DNA from: Atrichornis clamosus | Lineage: Eukaryota > Chordata > Aves > Passeriformes > Menuridae | Length of the DNA stretch: 64,000 nt | Direction: 5' to 3' | NCBI GenBank assembly: GCA_013400975.1 | Contig: WBMZ01012192.1 | Location: forward strand, 186,001-250,000 | Shown: piece after piece, positions 39,701 through 54,700 of the stretch | Numbering within the stretch: position 1 is the first letter of the stretch | How the letters are laid out: each line of letters begins with the position of its first letter | Made by a program: the position numbers and the translations under genes | The notes under the pieces: generated by a model | What the model was told of the DNA's origin: nothing | The model's input: the letters and a program-made list of their open reading frames with translations, nothing else | The model's database searches: none

Positions 39701-42700
39701 GAAAGACTTGTGGAGTGACTGTGTAACTACTTGCCATTCGGAAACCGCAGTCACATTCTTCTCCTGCTTCTACATATCCATTTCCACACTCCGTGGTTTC
39801 AAAGAGCTGAAAGAAAAAAGCCCCCACTCCAAGGTAAGATTAAAACTAGTGTCAAATGCCTTTTGTGTCACACGCAACCCATTTCTGTGATACTACACAA
39901 ACGTGCTGTCCCAGACAATGCATGTGCCGCACTTCAGCAATGGAAAGGCAGCGTTTTTCAACTGCTGCTACTCAGAGTTTTTCAGACATGAAACATGTAC
40001 CGCTAGAGCATATGAATGCTGGTCCTCTTTAGGAGGATACTGAACTCAGAAAATTATAATAAATAGAGAGACACTACAATAACACTCAAAGGAATAACAT
40101 TTGAACGTCATTCCTCTTCTATGGACTCCCAGTTCTCTGACAAGTCCTTCAAGAAAGCAGTTCACATCATCCTCTCTGGGATCCACTCAGGCACCCACAC
40201 TTGTTCATGCAATGAGCTACTGTCTACTCCTGTGCAACAGGTTTGTGCATGAAAATAACAAACATTAAGAAACAGCCAAAAGGAACTTCTGTGTGCCTTA
40301 CCAGTAAGTTGTACACAATACAGACAGGACTAAACAGTTAATCCTAGGACCAGATACATACAATACAGATAAATTCTACAGTTCAGGGTGATAGCGACTC
40401 TATATTAGTGTCACATATTCTAATTTTGATTAAGGATATTTTTCAGTTTTGTCACAAAAATAATTTTGCAAAGCTTGTCTGTTTTCAATACGATTCTGCT
40501 TTAAAATTATATAAGAATATCAGGAATCTCCAATTTAACTGGGATATTAGCAATAGAAACACATTCACTAGAACATGGTTGAAAAGAGAAGTTAGAAGTT
40601 AACAAGTTAAAATGTGAACAGATAAATCTGAGGATGAAAGATGCAAGTAAATCTTTCTGCATGGGTTTAGTGGAAGTAAAGCTGTTGAGGATCATCAAGA
40701 TATGAAACAACAGTACAAATTATACAAAAACTTGGATGGAATTCTTCTTCAGTACTTTTGGGTGAGGCAGAGGAGAATCATAATGCCTAATGAAAAAGAA
40801 CTAAAACATTTTACTTTTGTTGCATAAACTACATAGGTAATCAACAGCACCTACAATTTTGGGTGCCAGAAGCAAAACAATACTGAAGACACATCCATAT
40901 GTGCTCTTCTTCTCTAGCAGTGTTTACATGATCAAAAAAAATCACTTAATTTCTCCTTTTTCCCCCTCTATAGGCCACTGTTTCTACTCACTTCGGTGGA
41001 AACAGCAAGATCTCTTACTCTGAAACTGAAATTCAGTTCTGTATCAAACACGAAAATTACAGAATACAGCCAAGCACACAAAAATTTCCTATGGCCTTAA
41101 TCAGGAGCCATTTAATGTTCATATACATTCCAGAGCATAATTCAGGTTATAATTTAAAATATGACATCACAGTAACTGCTTAACAATTCTGTTTTATTTA
41201 CCTAAGGATTACACCATTTTCTGCCTTATCTCCTAACCTCGAAATAATAGGATTCTAAACATTGTATGATTATTTTTCCCCCAAAAATACTTCCAAGTTG
41301 TGAAACACTGATGCAGATAATATATTAAGATAATGCAACCATTACCCTGGGAGCATTTTCCCCAAAGTAAATCAGATTTTTATTCTGTATAGAGTCAAGT
41401 TGACAACTTCTTTGCATTACTTTGCTTGACAACTATCATTAAAAACTGAAGCTGTATTTTTCTACTTCCCTACTTACTCCTTTCTGTAAGAATTCTTACA
41501 TTCCTATTCTATAAGCAAAGATTGCTGCCCTGGGAAAAGATTCAAAACCATTTGAACAAGCAAAAATTTTTTAGTTAATTGTGCAAGGTGACGTTCTACC
41601 AAAGGATACAGCACAGTAAACGGAACAGCCTAATAGCCTCATGTGGTATTAAATTCTACAAGGACAGCAAGTTTGACACTATGATTAAACAGAATGTTAA
41701 TACTTTGGATTGCTCTTACTTGGCAAAAAGAGCCACATGGAATATTTTTATACTACTCAGCTTTAGAAGGATGTCATGCTAACATTGTCTCTGAAAAAAT
41801 TATGACCTTGGTAAGTTTTTAGGCAAAAAAAGCAATGGATGGTACAAGGAAAGAGTTATGAATTACAGAGTTTGCTAGATGTACATTTGAAATGAAATGA
41901 AGTTACCTTTGAGAACAACCATAAGTTACTGTCTATATGAAATCAGCTATGGATTTCCATTTCCTAATGTGGTAATTGGCATTCTTTTTAACAACCTCAG
42001 ACAAAAAGTCCAAGAATTGAGTGTATGTGGAGCATACACTGTGACCTCACTTCGGGATTAATTTTGCATTACTTCCAGCTTAATAAGTAGTGCATTTATG
42101 CTGGATGGTGATGTAGCAAGTTGTGAAAAATCAACGGTGATGTTTATCATTACTTGAGCATGAAGAACTGATGGACGACAAGTTGCAGTCCTCTCAATAT
42201 CATTTTTAAATGCTATGGGAATTAACAGTCAGCCAATTACAAACAACCTCAAGAAAATACCCACATAGACATCTGAATAAATTTGAGAACAGATGCATGT
42301 CAGTGAAATTATTACATTTGCATTACAATGTTTAGCAGAAGTCCTTACTACCAACTTATTTATTACCTTTGTTGGCCTATTAAAAAGACAGGCACCTCCT
42401 CCACGAAGTAAAAATTCTTTGTATTCTGCAATGCTGCATTTGGAGAATTTCCTGGAATGGTATACCCTAAAATGGCAAAGAATTAGGTGAGTAAATGCCT
42501 TGAAACAGCACCAGTTGCTGGAAAGGGGGAACGGGGTCATAACAGTTTTTTAATACTGTAAATCCCAGTTTCTTACAACCACAGTATGCAACAGTAGGAC
42601 AGCTCATTCTTATTCTCAAACAATAAAATCAGAACAAAAGAAAAAGTTTTAAAACATTTTGCATTTTAATATCTCTACTTTATGATATACAGAATATAAA

Positions 42701-45700
42701 ACTGCAGTCTTCTAATCTTCTTAACAAGGTAAACCCACATTATCATAACAGCTGCTATGCACCCTTTCGATTGCATGCATAGTCCAGTATCCTCTCAGGT
42801 TTGTTTTTAGCACCTACAAGATGCTACAGCAAGACGTTTCACAGCTTAATACAGACTGGTACAAGAACTATTTCATCCCATTTTCTTCTATCATATTTGC
42901 TAATCTCATTTCACGTCTCCCTAGTTCTTACACTGGAAGAAAGAGTAATCATTTGTCCATGATGTTATAGACTTCTTTCATATTTCCTCAATTCCATCTT
43001 TTTCCCAGACTACCAAAAATGTACTTTATTAGTAATTTCTCACACAGACATTGTCTGATATGTTTATTAGTCATGTTTTGAGATCTGGGAATGAGATCTA
43101 GTCACACTATTAAATTCAGGGTAACCATGCCATTAGGAGGTTCTCTATTCCTTCCCTAACAGCTCCCTGCTACCGGGCTGCCATTTCCCCACTGAATTAT
43201 TCTATATAGGAAAAAATGTCTTCTGACACTGATGGAGTTAAATGAAAACACATTAAAGTGTAGCTAATTATTTACTTATTTCACTAGGCAGTCCTTTTTC
43301 AGCTTCTGGGTGACTATCCTCTGCCCCTGGCACTTTTGTTTACTGTTAACCTTTTCTACAGAAGAGGCTTTTTCCACAGCCTCCTCTACTGCTATTCCCA
43401 TTCAGGACTGATACCCTTCACCATGTGAAGGATGCCAGTCTCTATTCAGATCAATGCCTTACTTTGGATTCCAAAAGCAAACTTACGGAATGATTTGCTG
43501 CTGCATTTGTACAGTGACTGACAAATACAAATCTACAGGGAAACCACACAGTAATTCTACTGAAGAACCAATTTCCAAATACCATATGAAGACACTAAGC
43601 TCCTTCTGTCTTATTTGTAACTAATTTTCTCCCTGATTTTTGCAATCAAGCTCCCACAGTGAGGACGATTCTGACAGGAAGTGATATGACTCAAAACCCT
43701 ACATTTCAGAAGTTATCCTTTTCTAATCAATTGCTTACAGTATAGAGACAAGAATCTCTGGCAGTGTGTGAGGGTAGGAGGCAATAAAATTCCTCTCATA
43801 TAGATGTGTTTCCCCATTGCACTTCACTGACCATTTAGCTAAGGATTAAGTTTCAACTGCTTCTAGTTTTTCATTTATTAGCACTAAAACACATGAATAA
43901 AACCCAATGCATAAATAGTTCTGTCATAATGTAAACTATGAACTCATTCCAGAGCCCTGAGTTACTGATATTTATGACATACCCTGTTTCCTCCATGATG
44001 CAACCACCCCAGGATTCAGTGCAGTCACACTCTTCTCAGACAAGACCAAAATACAACAGAAAAGGAGAGAAGTTATAAATATGCTTACAATAAATATAAA
44101 GTACTCACTATAAAAATGGACCTTGACTAATTAGACAAAGATTTTATGGTCGCTTGGCTGTACAGACTCTAGCCCCAAAAAGGAAACCAGCCCACTTGAA
44201 GGGATACTAATATATGTAATAAATGTGGTACTTTCAAATTACCATATCTGCAGGTTCTTAGACTCAACACAAAGTTTCAGGCAGTATAGAAAGCTAAACA
44301 TAGTGGGCAAGATTCTTCCCTACATGCTCTCCAAACAGGCAGCACAAGGCTGATAATTAATAACACATTATATTGATGATTTTAAATGTTTACTTTTCCT
44401 CCTCCCTAAAAATACAGAACACCCTGGAAGAATTGTTACTGGACAGGCCAGGCTTTTTCCTTTGATATATAATTATTAATAGTAATACGTGAATCAGCCA
44501 ATCATTCATTCGAAAAAGTAATTGAATGCAAATGGATTTACAGTTTACTTACAGCTATAGCATGTAAGTCAACAGTGACCAAATTCATAACATAAAAACA
44601 AAAGATCAACACCTTATGGTTGGTAAAACAGAAGTTACAAGCTGCCCATAAAAATTATCTACCAAAGAAGTAATATTTTCAAGAAAGAAGGTTCTGTATT
44701 GTAGCTACTACTGGAAACCCAGAGCTTCTTGATGGAAAATACTCGCAGATTATTTCTATGGTTATTTCTACTCTCTTCAGGTCTTTCATTAATCTTTCTC
44801 TATAAAGGGCATCCAAATAAGGAAACTAAGCTATCGTATCAAAAACTATATTTCAGTTTAAAAATATTCTGATTTCCAAATTGTATGAGCTCTGTTTTAC
44901 CTGTAATAAAAAACCAATGGTATATAAAATATTTTAGCAATTTGCTAGTATACACAATTCAAAAGCAATGCTTTACAAAACAACATTCCCTAAATATTGT
45001 TTCCTAATACACAGATTTTTGAAGTGATTCCATAATAAAGTCAACATTACCATTCACATTTTTAAAGAGGGAACAAAAAGGAAGCCAAATTGCTTACAAA
45101 ATGCAAGTAAAAAACCCAAAATTTTCTTTAGCCCTGAAAAGGGCTTTGCAGCAGCTTTGGTACCAACACTCTACACGTGTTAAGACCACACAAATCTAAT
45201 CTGGCTGTGAAGCAGCAAGGTAACAAGTTGAACAAATGTCACACTGGACTAGATGACAGCTTCTTACCATTTCTTCAATTGTAAGTCAGGTATTTTTGCA
45301 TTTTAAGAAGTCAGTGATTGTTCTATGAGATTTACAGATTTCATTATGGTAGAAAAGGAGTTCTACATTCAGCTAATGGTGCTTTTACCAGTATACCTTT
45401 GACTATTGGTTATGAACCTAACCTCTTGACACAGGACATCACTGAGGTCATTGCAAAATGAAATGATGCTTAACTGGTGGCTCTTATTTTGGTTAAACTC
45501 AAATTTTACTGCATATATTTCCAAAAGCAGCAATTCTTGTTCTACAGTTACAGCTATTTTGGCATTTCTTTCAAACATAATAAAGCGAGAGTTTATATAT
45601 TTAATTAAGGAAGACGAAAGAAGACTCCATGTACATACTCGGTTTCCTGGTAGCTGGCTCCCACTGTATTCCAAGATTCTGAGCAAGACTTTGTGCTAGT

Positions 45701-48700
45701 TCCTGTGCCATGGGCAAAGGGAGTCCATACTGCATTTCAAGAGGAGCACAATTATTAAAAAAAAAACCCAAACAAAACACAATAGTTACTGCAATGAACA
45801 CTACACAGGCTCATTCTGGCTTGCAACATACCTACTACTTCAATAACTCCGTACAGTCAAGCACAATTCCGTGTGCATATAAGGAAAATAAATAAAGTAC
45901 ATAACAGTGAAAATTTTCCTTTCCTACCCTCAGGTAATCTCTCCCCACTGGTTAATCTAAAGAAAGAAGTCAATTTGATATATAGGTAATACAGTTCTGT
46001 AATAGTATAATTTAACCCATGTTAAAACAGGAGGTTTCCATTATCAATTCAACATTGCAGTGAGGAAAAAAAAGAACTACAGCAATAAAAAAATCAATAC
46101 ACAGGAACAATGTTTTTCTAGTTTCAATATTTAAAAAATTCAGTAAGAATTACATGTCATGAGCACCTCAGTCGATCAAGTGTCTTACAATGTTAAGACA
46201 AAAAGATAGTCACTGCTGTGTTTCAAATACTCCTGTCTGAGATTTTGGGTCTAAATTTCTGTCAAATATATTAAAAGCTAATTTAAGTTCTTTTAAAAAG
46301 AATAATGCAGACAGGAGAAGTGCTTTCTAAACAGAAAGGCACACTGAGCCTTTTAATGATGATCAAGGAGGCTGGCTTTGAGAATCTTAATTTTTTAATA
46401 TATAATTTATCTTTAAAGCCCTGAATATTGAAACATATAAACTCTGAGATTACAATGTAGAGATTCTATTTTACTTCACTTTAGTCATGAAAAAAAATTA
46501 CCTCATTCACTCCTACTCCTCTGGTCACAGAGCAAACCCCTCCAAAGTAACTTAAGCTGCTCCTTTTGTAATGAAATGTCACATTCCTTACAAACAAATA
46601 AAAATGAAGAAAATATAACACGTTGACATGGGGCACCAAGAGCTCATTGAAAGACCATACTCTCACACATACTATGATAGATTGCATGCACATTCACCTT
46701 CTAGCATAAAAAGCAACTGCAAGTTTACAAAAGAACCCACCAACATTAAAAGAGGTGATTATATACAAGCTTTGACAAAAATACTGCTTTTATCTTGTAG
46801 AGTCAGAAACAGTTTCAACCCACAAAAAAGCCAAGCACAGAAAGCTTAAGAGCCAGACTCCTAAAACAATTATAACATTTCTTTAAAAAGTTAGCAATAT
46901 ATTCCAATTTATAATCTGTCAGGAAGGAATTTTGTTCTGAAATGTATCCGTATTAGGAATTTTTAAAATTGTGATCTTTATTGAAAATAATTTAAGTTCT
47001 AGTTTCAACTCCAAATGAAAAGACTAAGTATACCTAAAGGAAAAGTAATTTAACACTGTTTTTTAACCCTGCCTCCTTGCATTTATTGTTAATAAGCCCC
47101 AAATAATTTAGTTAAATAATGTAAGCTGAAAGACCTAAATTATTCAGTTAAATGCCTATAAATTACTATAAATTATACCTATTTTAACTTCATACTCATA
47201 ACAATAAATCTGCACAGCCTTCAAATGACCTAGGACGAACCTGCTTGATCTACAAATTATCCTAATTTTTAAAAATTAATTGGTTTTTTTTTTCAAATTA
47301 CAAGATACTCCATACAGGTATATATTTATTTTTCAGAACATTCTAACAGCCATCAGAACTTTCAGACTGCAGCTTAACTAAACACTTACAGCCAGAGGCT
47401 GACAACAGAACTGCAGTAAGGGCTGAGCCTGACAGGCACTTCTGGAAATGGTTTAGTTCAATCCCTCCAGCTCAAGGGAGGCTCAGGTGGAGCATGCTGC
47501 TCAGGGACATGTTCCATTGGCTTTGGAAAATCTCTGAGCACGACACTCCACAGCCTCTCTGGGCAGCCTGTCCCAGCATCTGAACACCTTCACAGTGAAA
47601 GGGGTTATTTTGCCTATGTTTAAATGGAATTTCCTGTGTTTCAGGTTGTATTTGGTACCTGTCACCATGAGAAGAGCCTATTTGCTCTTGCTGGCAAACT
47701 CTTCAGCAGGTGACACAAAACATGCATGAAAGTCATGACGAGTGCGTGTCAGCAGCACTTTGCCCCTGTTTTGAAGAACACAATTAGCATTGTATTGCGA
47801 TGCCTGTATTAAGGAAATCTGGAGGAAATTCTTCATGTCCTATTTTTATCTTCCTCTACAGAAGATGAATTATAGGAGAATCCCATGGAAGACATTTGTC
47901 ACTCCATTCTCATAGTATGTCATGCTGCTGGGAGATGGGTTAAGATCTTTATACTGCACAAGTGAACACACATTTCCTCCTCTTTGCTTACAATGTCATG
48001 AAATAAAGTAATACTTGCTCAAGGTTGAAGTTGTGCCTAATGCTGCAAGTGGAATTCCCCCTGAAAATGCATTGTGTCTCAAAGAACAATTCATTACAGC
48101 TCTAAAGGAGAAGACCTTCCATTAACAAATAATCAAATCACATGTGTGAATGAATATACCAACTGGAATGCTCCTGTGGCAACACATAGTACTGTCAGCT
48201 CTGCCCTCTCCTGATCTTAAATGGGAAAGCAGTACATTACACACCTGATTAGCAAAGCTAAGTGTCCTTAAGGGCTCATCAGAAGACACTTCCAAAATGT
48301 GACACTCTCTCCAGGTGGCAAAGACATTGACATTTCATTAGAGGTATGTTTATCAACGTGCCCACGGTATACACTACACATTAAAAACAGGCTAACATGT
48401 TAAATATGGATTAAGCTTCCTAAGGAAGGCAGATGTTGGTTGATGTAGTGAATACCAAGCAAAAAGGTAGGAAAGAAGAGACAAGCAGACAAAAGCAGAA
48501 GACAGGGAAGTATATAAACTAATATTCTAAGCCATTGCAAAGGGTACATACGAGAGCAGGTGCACAGCATCAGCGTGCTGCTTGATGTAGTGCTGCCGGT
48601 ACTTGGAGAAATCATGGAGCATCTGCAGGGGGTCAGGGTGAATATTAATACGATCTCTGTCTGTCCAAGTTTCCACAGCAACAAGAACCACCCTGGTGTT

Positions 48701-51700
48701 CAGCTGTTCCTTGTATATCTGAGGGCAGAGACAGGACAGGCACAGGAGTAGAACACTGGGTCAAACATGCACAGTTAGCCAGTAAGAGTAAAGCGGAAGG
48801 ACAAGAGGGATAAAGCAGGAGGAAAACATGGGGAAACAGTTAGCTGGCAATGCCTCGGATTTCCTAAAATTTAATATTCTGATCAACTTGAATTTTATGT
48901 TTTAGAAGAAAAAAAAGTAACCCTTGCTACTCTTTTTTTTTTGAGCCACCCCATTTTCTTTAAAATTCTCACGTCAAGTAATTTTGCCACTGAGTTTTGC
49001 AGAAAACCTGTACAAAAATCAGCAAAGAAGAAATGGAAAGGTACACTGGGTGATCTCAAAGACAAATAGGCAAAGACAATTCTTAAATTGAGATTAAATA
49101 ATTTCTCATTTCTCCAATAAATCCAAAATTTAATTAATATAATGCTTGGTTTTCATTTATATAATTTGATCATTTAATGCCACTCAAGCAATGTGAGAAT
49201 TAAGTAAAAATATTAATTTTTCTATTAATTTTAATGTTACTGTAGCAATAGACAAGGAAACAACAGTCAGGCCCTAATAACAACAAAACAGTTTTAATAT
49301 ATGCATTTCAACTTTGTGGATGATACTTGATTCTGACATAAAACTGCTGCTCTCTTTAGGTTCAGTTCAAAAAATGTTCAATTTTATTAACTAAGGTTAT
49401 GCAGAACTTGCAGATCTACAATAGATGCATTCGTTACCCTCCCAAAACCCAGTCTTTTGTATCAGGGCAGCATTATTCTTATTAGAAAGTCAACGTATAA
49501 TATTCAGCTTAGAAAAAGTAAGACAAATATAAATGCAAGAGAGAGCAACCAGCTCAGCTCAATTTTGTCCAAGACCTTTGAAGGAAAAGAGTATTAGCAT
49601 GCTTCAATCTGAGGGAGACAGGCCGAGAACATACACAGGAAATTGTTTACGACATGAGAAAAACCAATAAATTAACCCCCCTGAAATTACATAGGGGTGG
49701 GCCAATAAAGGCTGTACTTCTGTTTGCTGAGAGGAAAACTGTATTTTCTGAAGCAAACAGGAACAAAAGAATGGGAGAAGGGGCAGAGAAACTGAAAGCC
49801 TCTGAAAGCCAATATCCTTTTCCCAATAATAAATCACTAAGAAATACAGCCCATACCCTATGGACACAAGGGACTAAGAAGGCAGAAAATCCTGCTCCTT
49901 TTCATGCTTTGTTTAAAGAAAAGGCCATTAAGATGTCATTTTGTAAGGTCTCTATGAGGGGACTGAATTGTACATTGGAATGAAGCCGAATGTTTCTGCA
50001 TACACACACAGAGCAAATAAAAATGGAAAAACAAACAGAATAGTCAGAGAAAGGAAAGACAGATTAAATAACTCTTGTTAAAATGCAACGAAATAATGAT
50101 CAGATGAGAAAAAATTAAAGATGCCACCTTTTCTTCGGGAACGTCCAATATAAATTGCAGAAATATTATTTCAATTATTTACATTTTTATCTGCTCTAGT
50201 AACTTTTCTTTAGGGTACTGGCACTTTCAGACCATTACAGAAAAATATTCCAAAACATTCAGGTATTTAATGTATTATAAGTATATTCACCTAAAATTTC
50301 AATACACATACAGTACACTTTATAAGATACTAAGAACAAGGATTGCATTGCTTTCTCTGAGCCAAACAAACTGTTTACAATGTTTTGCACTGAATGATAT
50401 GACACAGTTCCATTGGTATCAATAATGCCACACGGAAAAGGGACTCAGAGTCAGCATTTGGTAGCCTTTGTATTCATCACTGCTAGAGAATCTATCCTGT
50501 TTTCACGACAGACAGAGCTCTGAGACGTGTGTGATCATTATATGCCTATCAAAAACAGAAAAAAACCCCTAATTTTACCACAAGTATTACTTTTAGTTTA
50601 CGTGCTATATGAAAAATTGTTTAAAATTTAGTTGCAGACACAAGTATGGTATCTGTGTCACTTCCACCCACTTACAGAGGGATTTTGTTTTGTTTTAAGA
50701 TATAAATTAGGATTCATAAAGGAGAATTTTTTACTCACACTTTTTCTCCCAATAGATCTATGTATCCTTTGTGAGCTATACTCGCAGTTTCCATCACTTG
50801 TAGTTAGATTTGTTTCACAAATCTAAACTCGATTAAATCTCATACTTAATTCATGACATACTGAAATCACCCCTGCCAAGGACAAACTCTGACAGTTGCA
50901 AGCTTTGAGAAAAATGCCATGGATAACCTGGCGGTTTTTTATACATTCACCCCAGGCTATTCTTCTGCAAAGAAACTAGAAATTCACTTTAAAATGTAAT
51001 TGCAATTTGGTATCTGAAAATGTTAACTTTTTAAACACAGTGCTAAACTAAAAGTCAGTGAATCAGTTTTCAGGAGAAACATTGATACTTACAGCATCTA
51101 CAAGGTTTACCACAGACTTTGCAAAATTATTTGTGTATGCATTTGAAGAACGGTGCCTTTTGAACTAAAAGGAGAAGAGAAAGTAGAACACAGTGAAAAC
51201 TTAAATATTTATTACTAATTCTTTATTTTTACAGCATGAAAGAAAAATTAATATTTTAAGAAAGAGTAAGAGCAAAACTCAAAAAGCTTTTCACATTACA
51301 GCCTATATCTCACATTCAAGAATCCCTGGAAGATAAAAGAAGGCATCTATGTTAGGCAGCCTTTCACAATTATAAAAGGAGCATTTAACCACAAGAAGGA
51401 TCATATTTAGAATCAGAGTTTAAATGTTTGGGACAAAATTACAGGTAAACATGAACATAAGCATGAGCTCAAAATTGAGAGCATACTGTAGCCATTAAAA
51501 CTGTGCTTAACCTGATGAGTTACATATCAGACTGCATTAGCCACATTCCATTACTACAATTTTAAGATATGAAGATGAAGCATTTATTACTTGTCCCGTG
51601 CACAGCTCTTTGCAAAGGCATCCTTTCACTACAACAGCACAATACTTTTGTGACATGTAGCATTAGTTACACCAAAAGGCAAAATGGAAGAGGGAGTGCA

Positions 51701-54700
51701 TGGTAAAAGTAAATATGTGTTTGCACGTGAAAAGAATTAAGCTGAATATCTTAAATTTTAACTTCAATTTTTTTCTATTTTTATAGACTTAGATGACCTG
51801 TATTACAAGTTCTGCTTCCTAATTTCTGTGCATGTCATTACAATGGTTTCATGTCTTTCCTCATCCTGCCTCACAAGTTCCTTCTGTTCCAAGTCAAATT
51901 TTTTAAAGATGCAGCTACGGTATCTGAACACGAATCCATGACTTTCAAGAAACTGTAAAATTATGAACCAAGATTACATTACACAGCATGATTTCCATAT
52001 AGGAAAAATAGGTCTTCAAAATTCCACAGAAAAGGGACACAAAATTGCTTAGAACAGGGGGAAAAAGTCTTTATTAAAAAACTCTTACTAATTTCAACTA
52101 CTGGTTAAAAGCAACAAGTCTCATCACCTCACAATGTTCCATGCAAGTGTCATCTATTCCCTCTATGAAACATGGTACTTAAAAAGAGGCCTTGGAACAA
52201 GAGGGTCTGACTCCTCCCTGAGCAATTGAGTAGCTGCTCTCATCAAATAACTCAGATAATTAGATTCCTTCCAAATTAGAATTACAGAACAGATAAATCT
52301 CCTGTTTTCCAGAATTATGCTTGATGTGATGGTGAAAGTAACACTGGAAGACATATATGTTTTTGAAATTATATAATCTGTTTCTGAAACTGAAAGTCAG
52401 ATGAGTGACAAATATTATATAATTACATAAGAAATTTTCCATCCCTTTACATTTTTCCACAAGCAACCTAGTTTTATATGGGCAAAATACTATAGAAATA
52501 GCAAAAAGTTCATCACACAATATTGGCACTTTCTGACTGCAGGTAGATAAAATTTTTTAAATAGGCAATTATTCACTGTTAAGTTCCACAACACTTCAGC
52601 ACAGCCAGGGAATGTTTTAACACCCCAAGATCCTACAGCAGAGGTTTTCAGAGACCCACTCCCCTATAGCTGTTGCCAAAACAAAGCACTATCAGGTGCA
52701 GTGACAGCAGGTGCTTAGGATGTACAATGAGAGAAGAATGTATGCCCCTGACACTGCTCCCCAGAGAACCACGATAATGGGGAAGGGGGAAGTGGGGGCT
52801 TTGGCTTTTTGTTTTGAGCCAATCCTAAACCTTTCCAGAAGTGGAAAGGTAAAATAATATGCTTTGGAAATATTCTTGGTTTTCATGGAAGTAATAAAAT
52901 GCTAAAATCAATAGCAATGTACCACATAATGTGTTTAGACACAGTTCCTAAAACAGAAATTAATCTAAGTAAAAAAGCAGAACACTCTAATTAAATGTGT
53001 TGAGAGTATTGTTATTGCTAGAGGAAAGGAAAATGTTGTGAACATACACAGTATTACCCATTTAACACAATGGCCAAGGAGGTTTAAGACACTTCTTCCA
53101 GCAAAGACCTTTGCTGCAGGGGAAACTGCCCTCTCCTGGTAAACAGAAAAGCTTGAAAGTACATTTAGTGAGCCCCTGGACTGGCAAGCTGTGACTCCTA
53201 ATTGTGAACACTTCCCTAAGAATACCCATTTTATTCTTTGAAAAGAATTATTATCTGCTTCTAAGTCACTGATAACTATGAAGTAAAAAATCTTGTGGTC
53301 TACAGTTCTAACCAATAAAGCATGAGGAGACAACAGTTAGCGTCTGTAACAAGTGCAGTGAACACCTTTAAGCATGTCTGTAACACAAGAGGCCAGAGGA
53401 AAGAGACAGACCTAGGAATATTTTCTCTTCATAAGGAACACCAACCATAGACATCAAATGAGACAACAAAATGGCCATAACTTCAGTTATGTGCCCTACT
53501 GCTAAACAACTGACACCTGAACATTCTTACAGCAGTCTCCTACCATGTGGCTTTACAAATGAAAACAGCTCAAGAAATTTCTGTCCTACACTTTCCAGCC
53601 ATTCAAATTCCCTCCAAATTGCTGAATTAACACAGAAAAAACATAGGTTATTTTTGCCCTGACTACTTCTATGATTTATTAGACAGATGAGGGAAGGGTA
53701 TATTATCTGTCTATTCAGCACTCAAAAAAGTATGAATTACTGCATCCTGTTCTGATATCTTCTATTCCTTGCTCTTAAAAGTCATCCTTCAGTGTTGACA
53801 AAAGAAACCACAACAACATAAAGCATTGGGAAACGTGGTAGGGTGAGAGACACAACAAGCTCTTTACTTGAAAATAAAATAAGCAAAAACTGTTTTATCA
53901 GCAGAATTTGAATTTATAAAGAACCAAAAAAAGTCTTGCTCACACAAATGTCACTCAGTCTGACTTTTTCCAGTCATCCCTCAAGACAAAAAGGGAAAAA
54001 AATTGGGCTTTCCTCTCCCTACCCGTTGTTTTTTTTTTTTAATGACAAACGATTTTTGAATTAAACAAACAACTTACCTTGCACTTCATTATGAATCCTG
54101 TTTATAAGTACAGAATAGCCAGGAAGAACAATCAGAGAGTTTTGTCTATACATTTTGCTGCATTACAATTTAAATTAGTAAAGCTAAACTCAAAGTAACA
54201 AATTCTGACCTCTTTCTACATAACTTCAAAGACAGGATGTAATTTTAGAATGTTTAGTGTGTTTGTTCTGGACATAAATGTTTTGTTGCTTTACTTTGTC
54301 GGTTACAGTCATATTAATTTATCCATATGATACCAAAGTGTGTCAGATTTATTTTGAATATATAAGTGCCACAGAAAATCTTAGGTAACATTAAGCTTCA
54401 TTAGGTATTTATGGCCTACACTGTTTCTTCCAGTACATGTTAATAGCTGTTGATAAACAAAATACTGGACCCAAAAGCAGCTGATGCATCACACTGCTGT
54501 ATATCAGCCTACAAATTGCCACCAAAAGGAAGATTATCACTGAATTTATATACTTACCATTTTATGATCATTGACTATCATGAGCTCCAGGTATTTCATT
54601 TCTTCAAAGACACCACGAGATAACTGATGGATTAAACAAATTCTTTAAGAAATCATGAAGATGTAGTGATTTTCAAAAACAACTGCAGCTGCTTTGTATT

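Noticed and set aside
39731..39735. GT donor at GCAA|GTAGTT for window exon 13
   Set aside because: It adds four bases and shifts the next exon out of frame; the GC donor gives the expected protein.
45369..45801. Open frames running from exon 10 into flanking introns on both strands
   Set aside because: They are read-through or shadow frames of the real exon; splice sites and phases define the true coding part.
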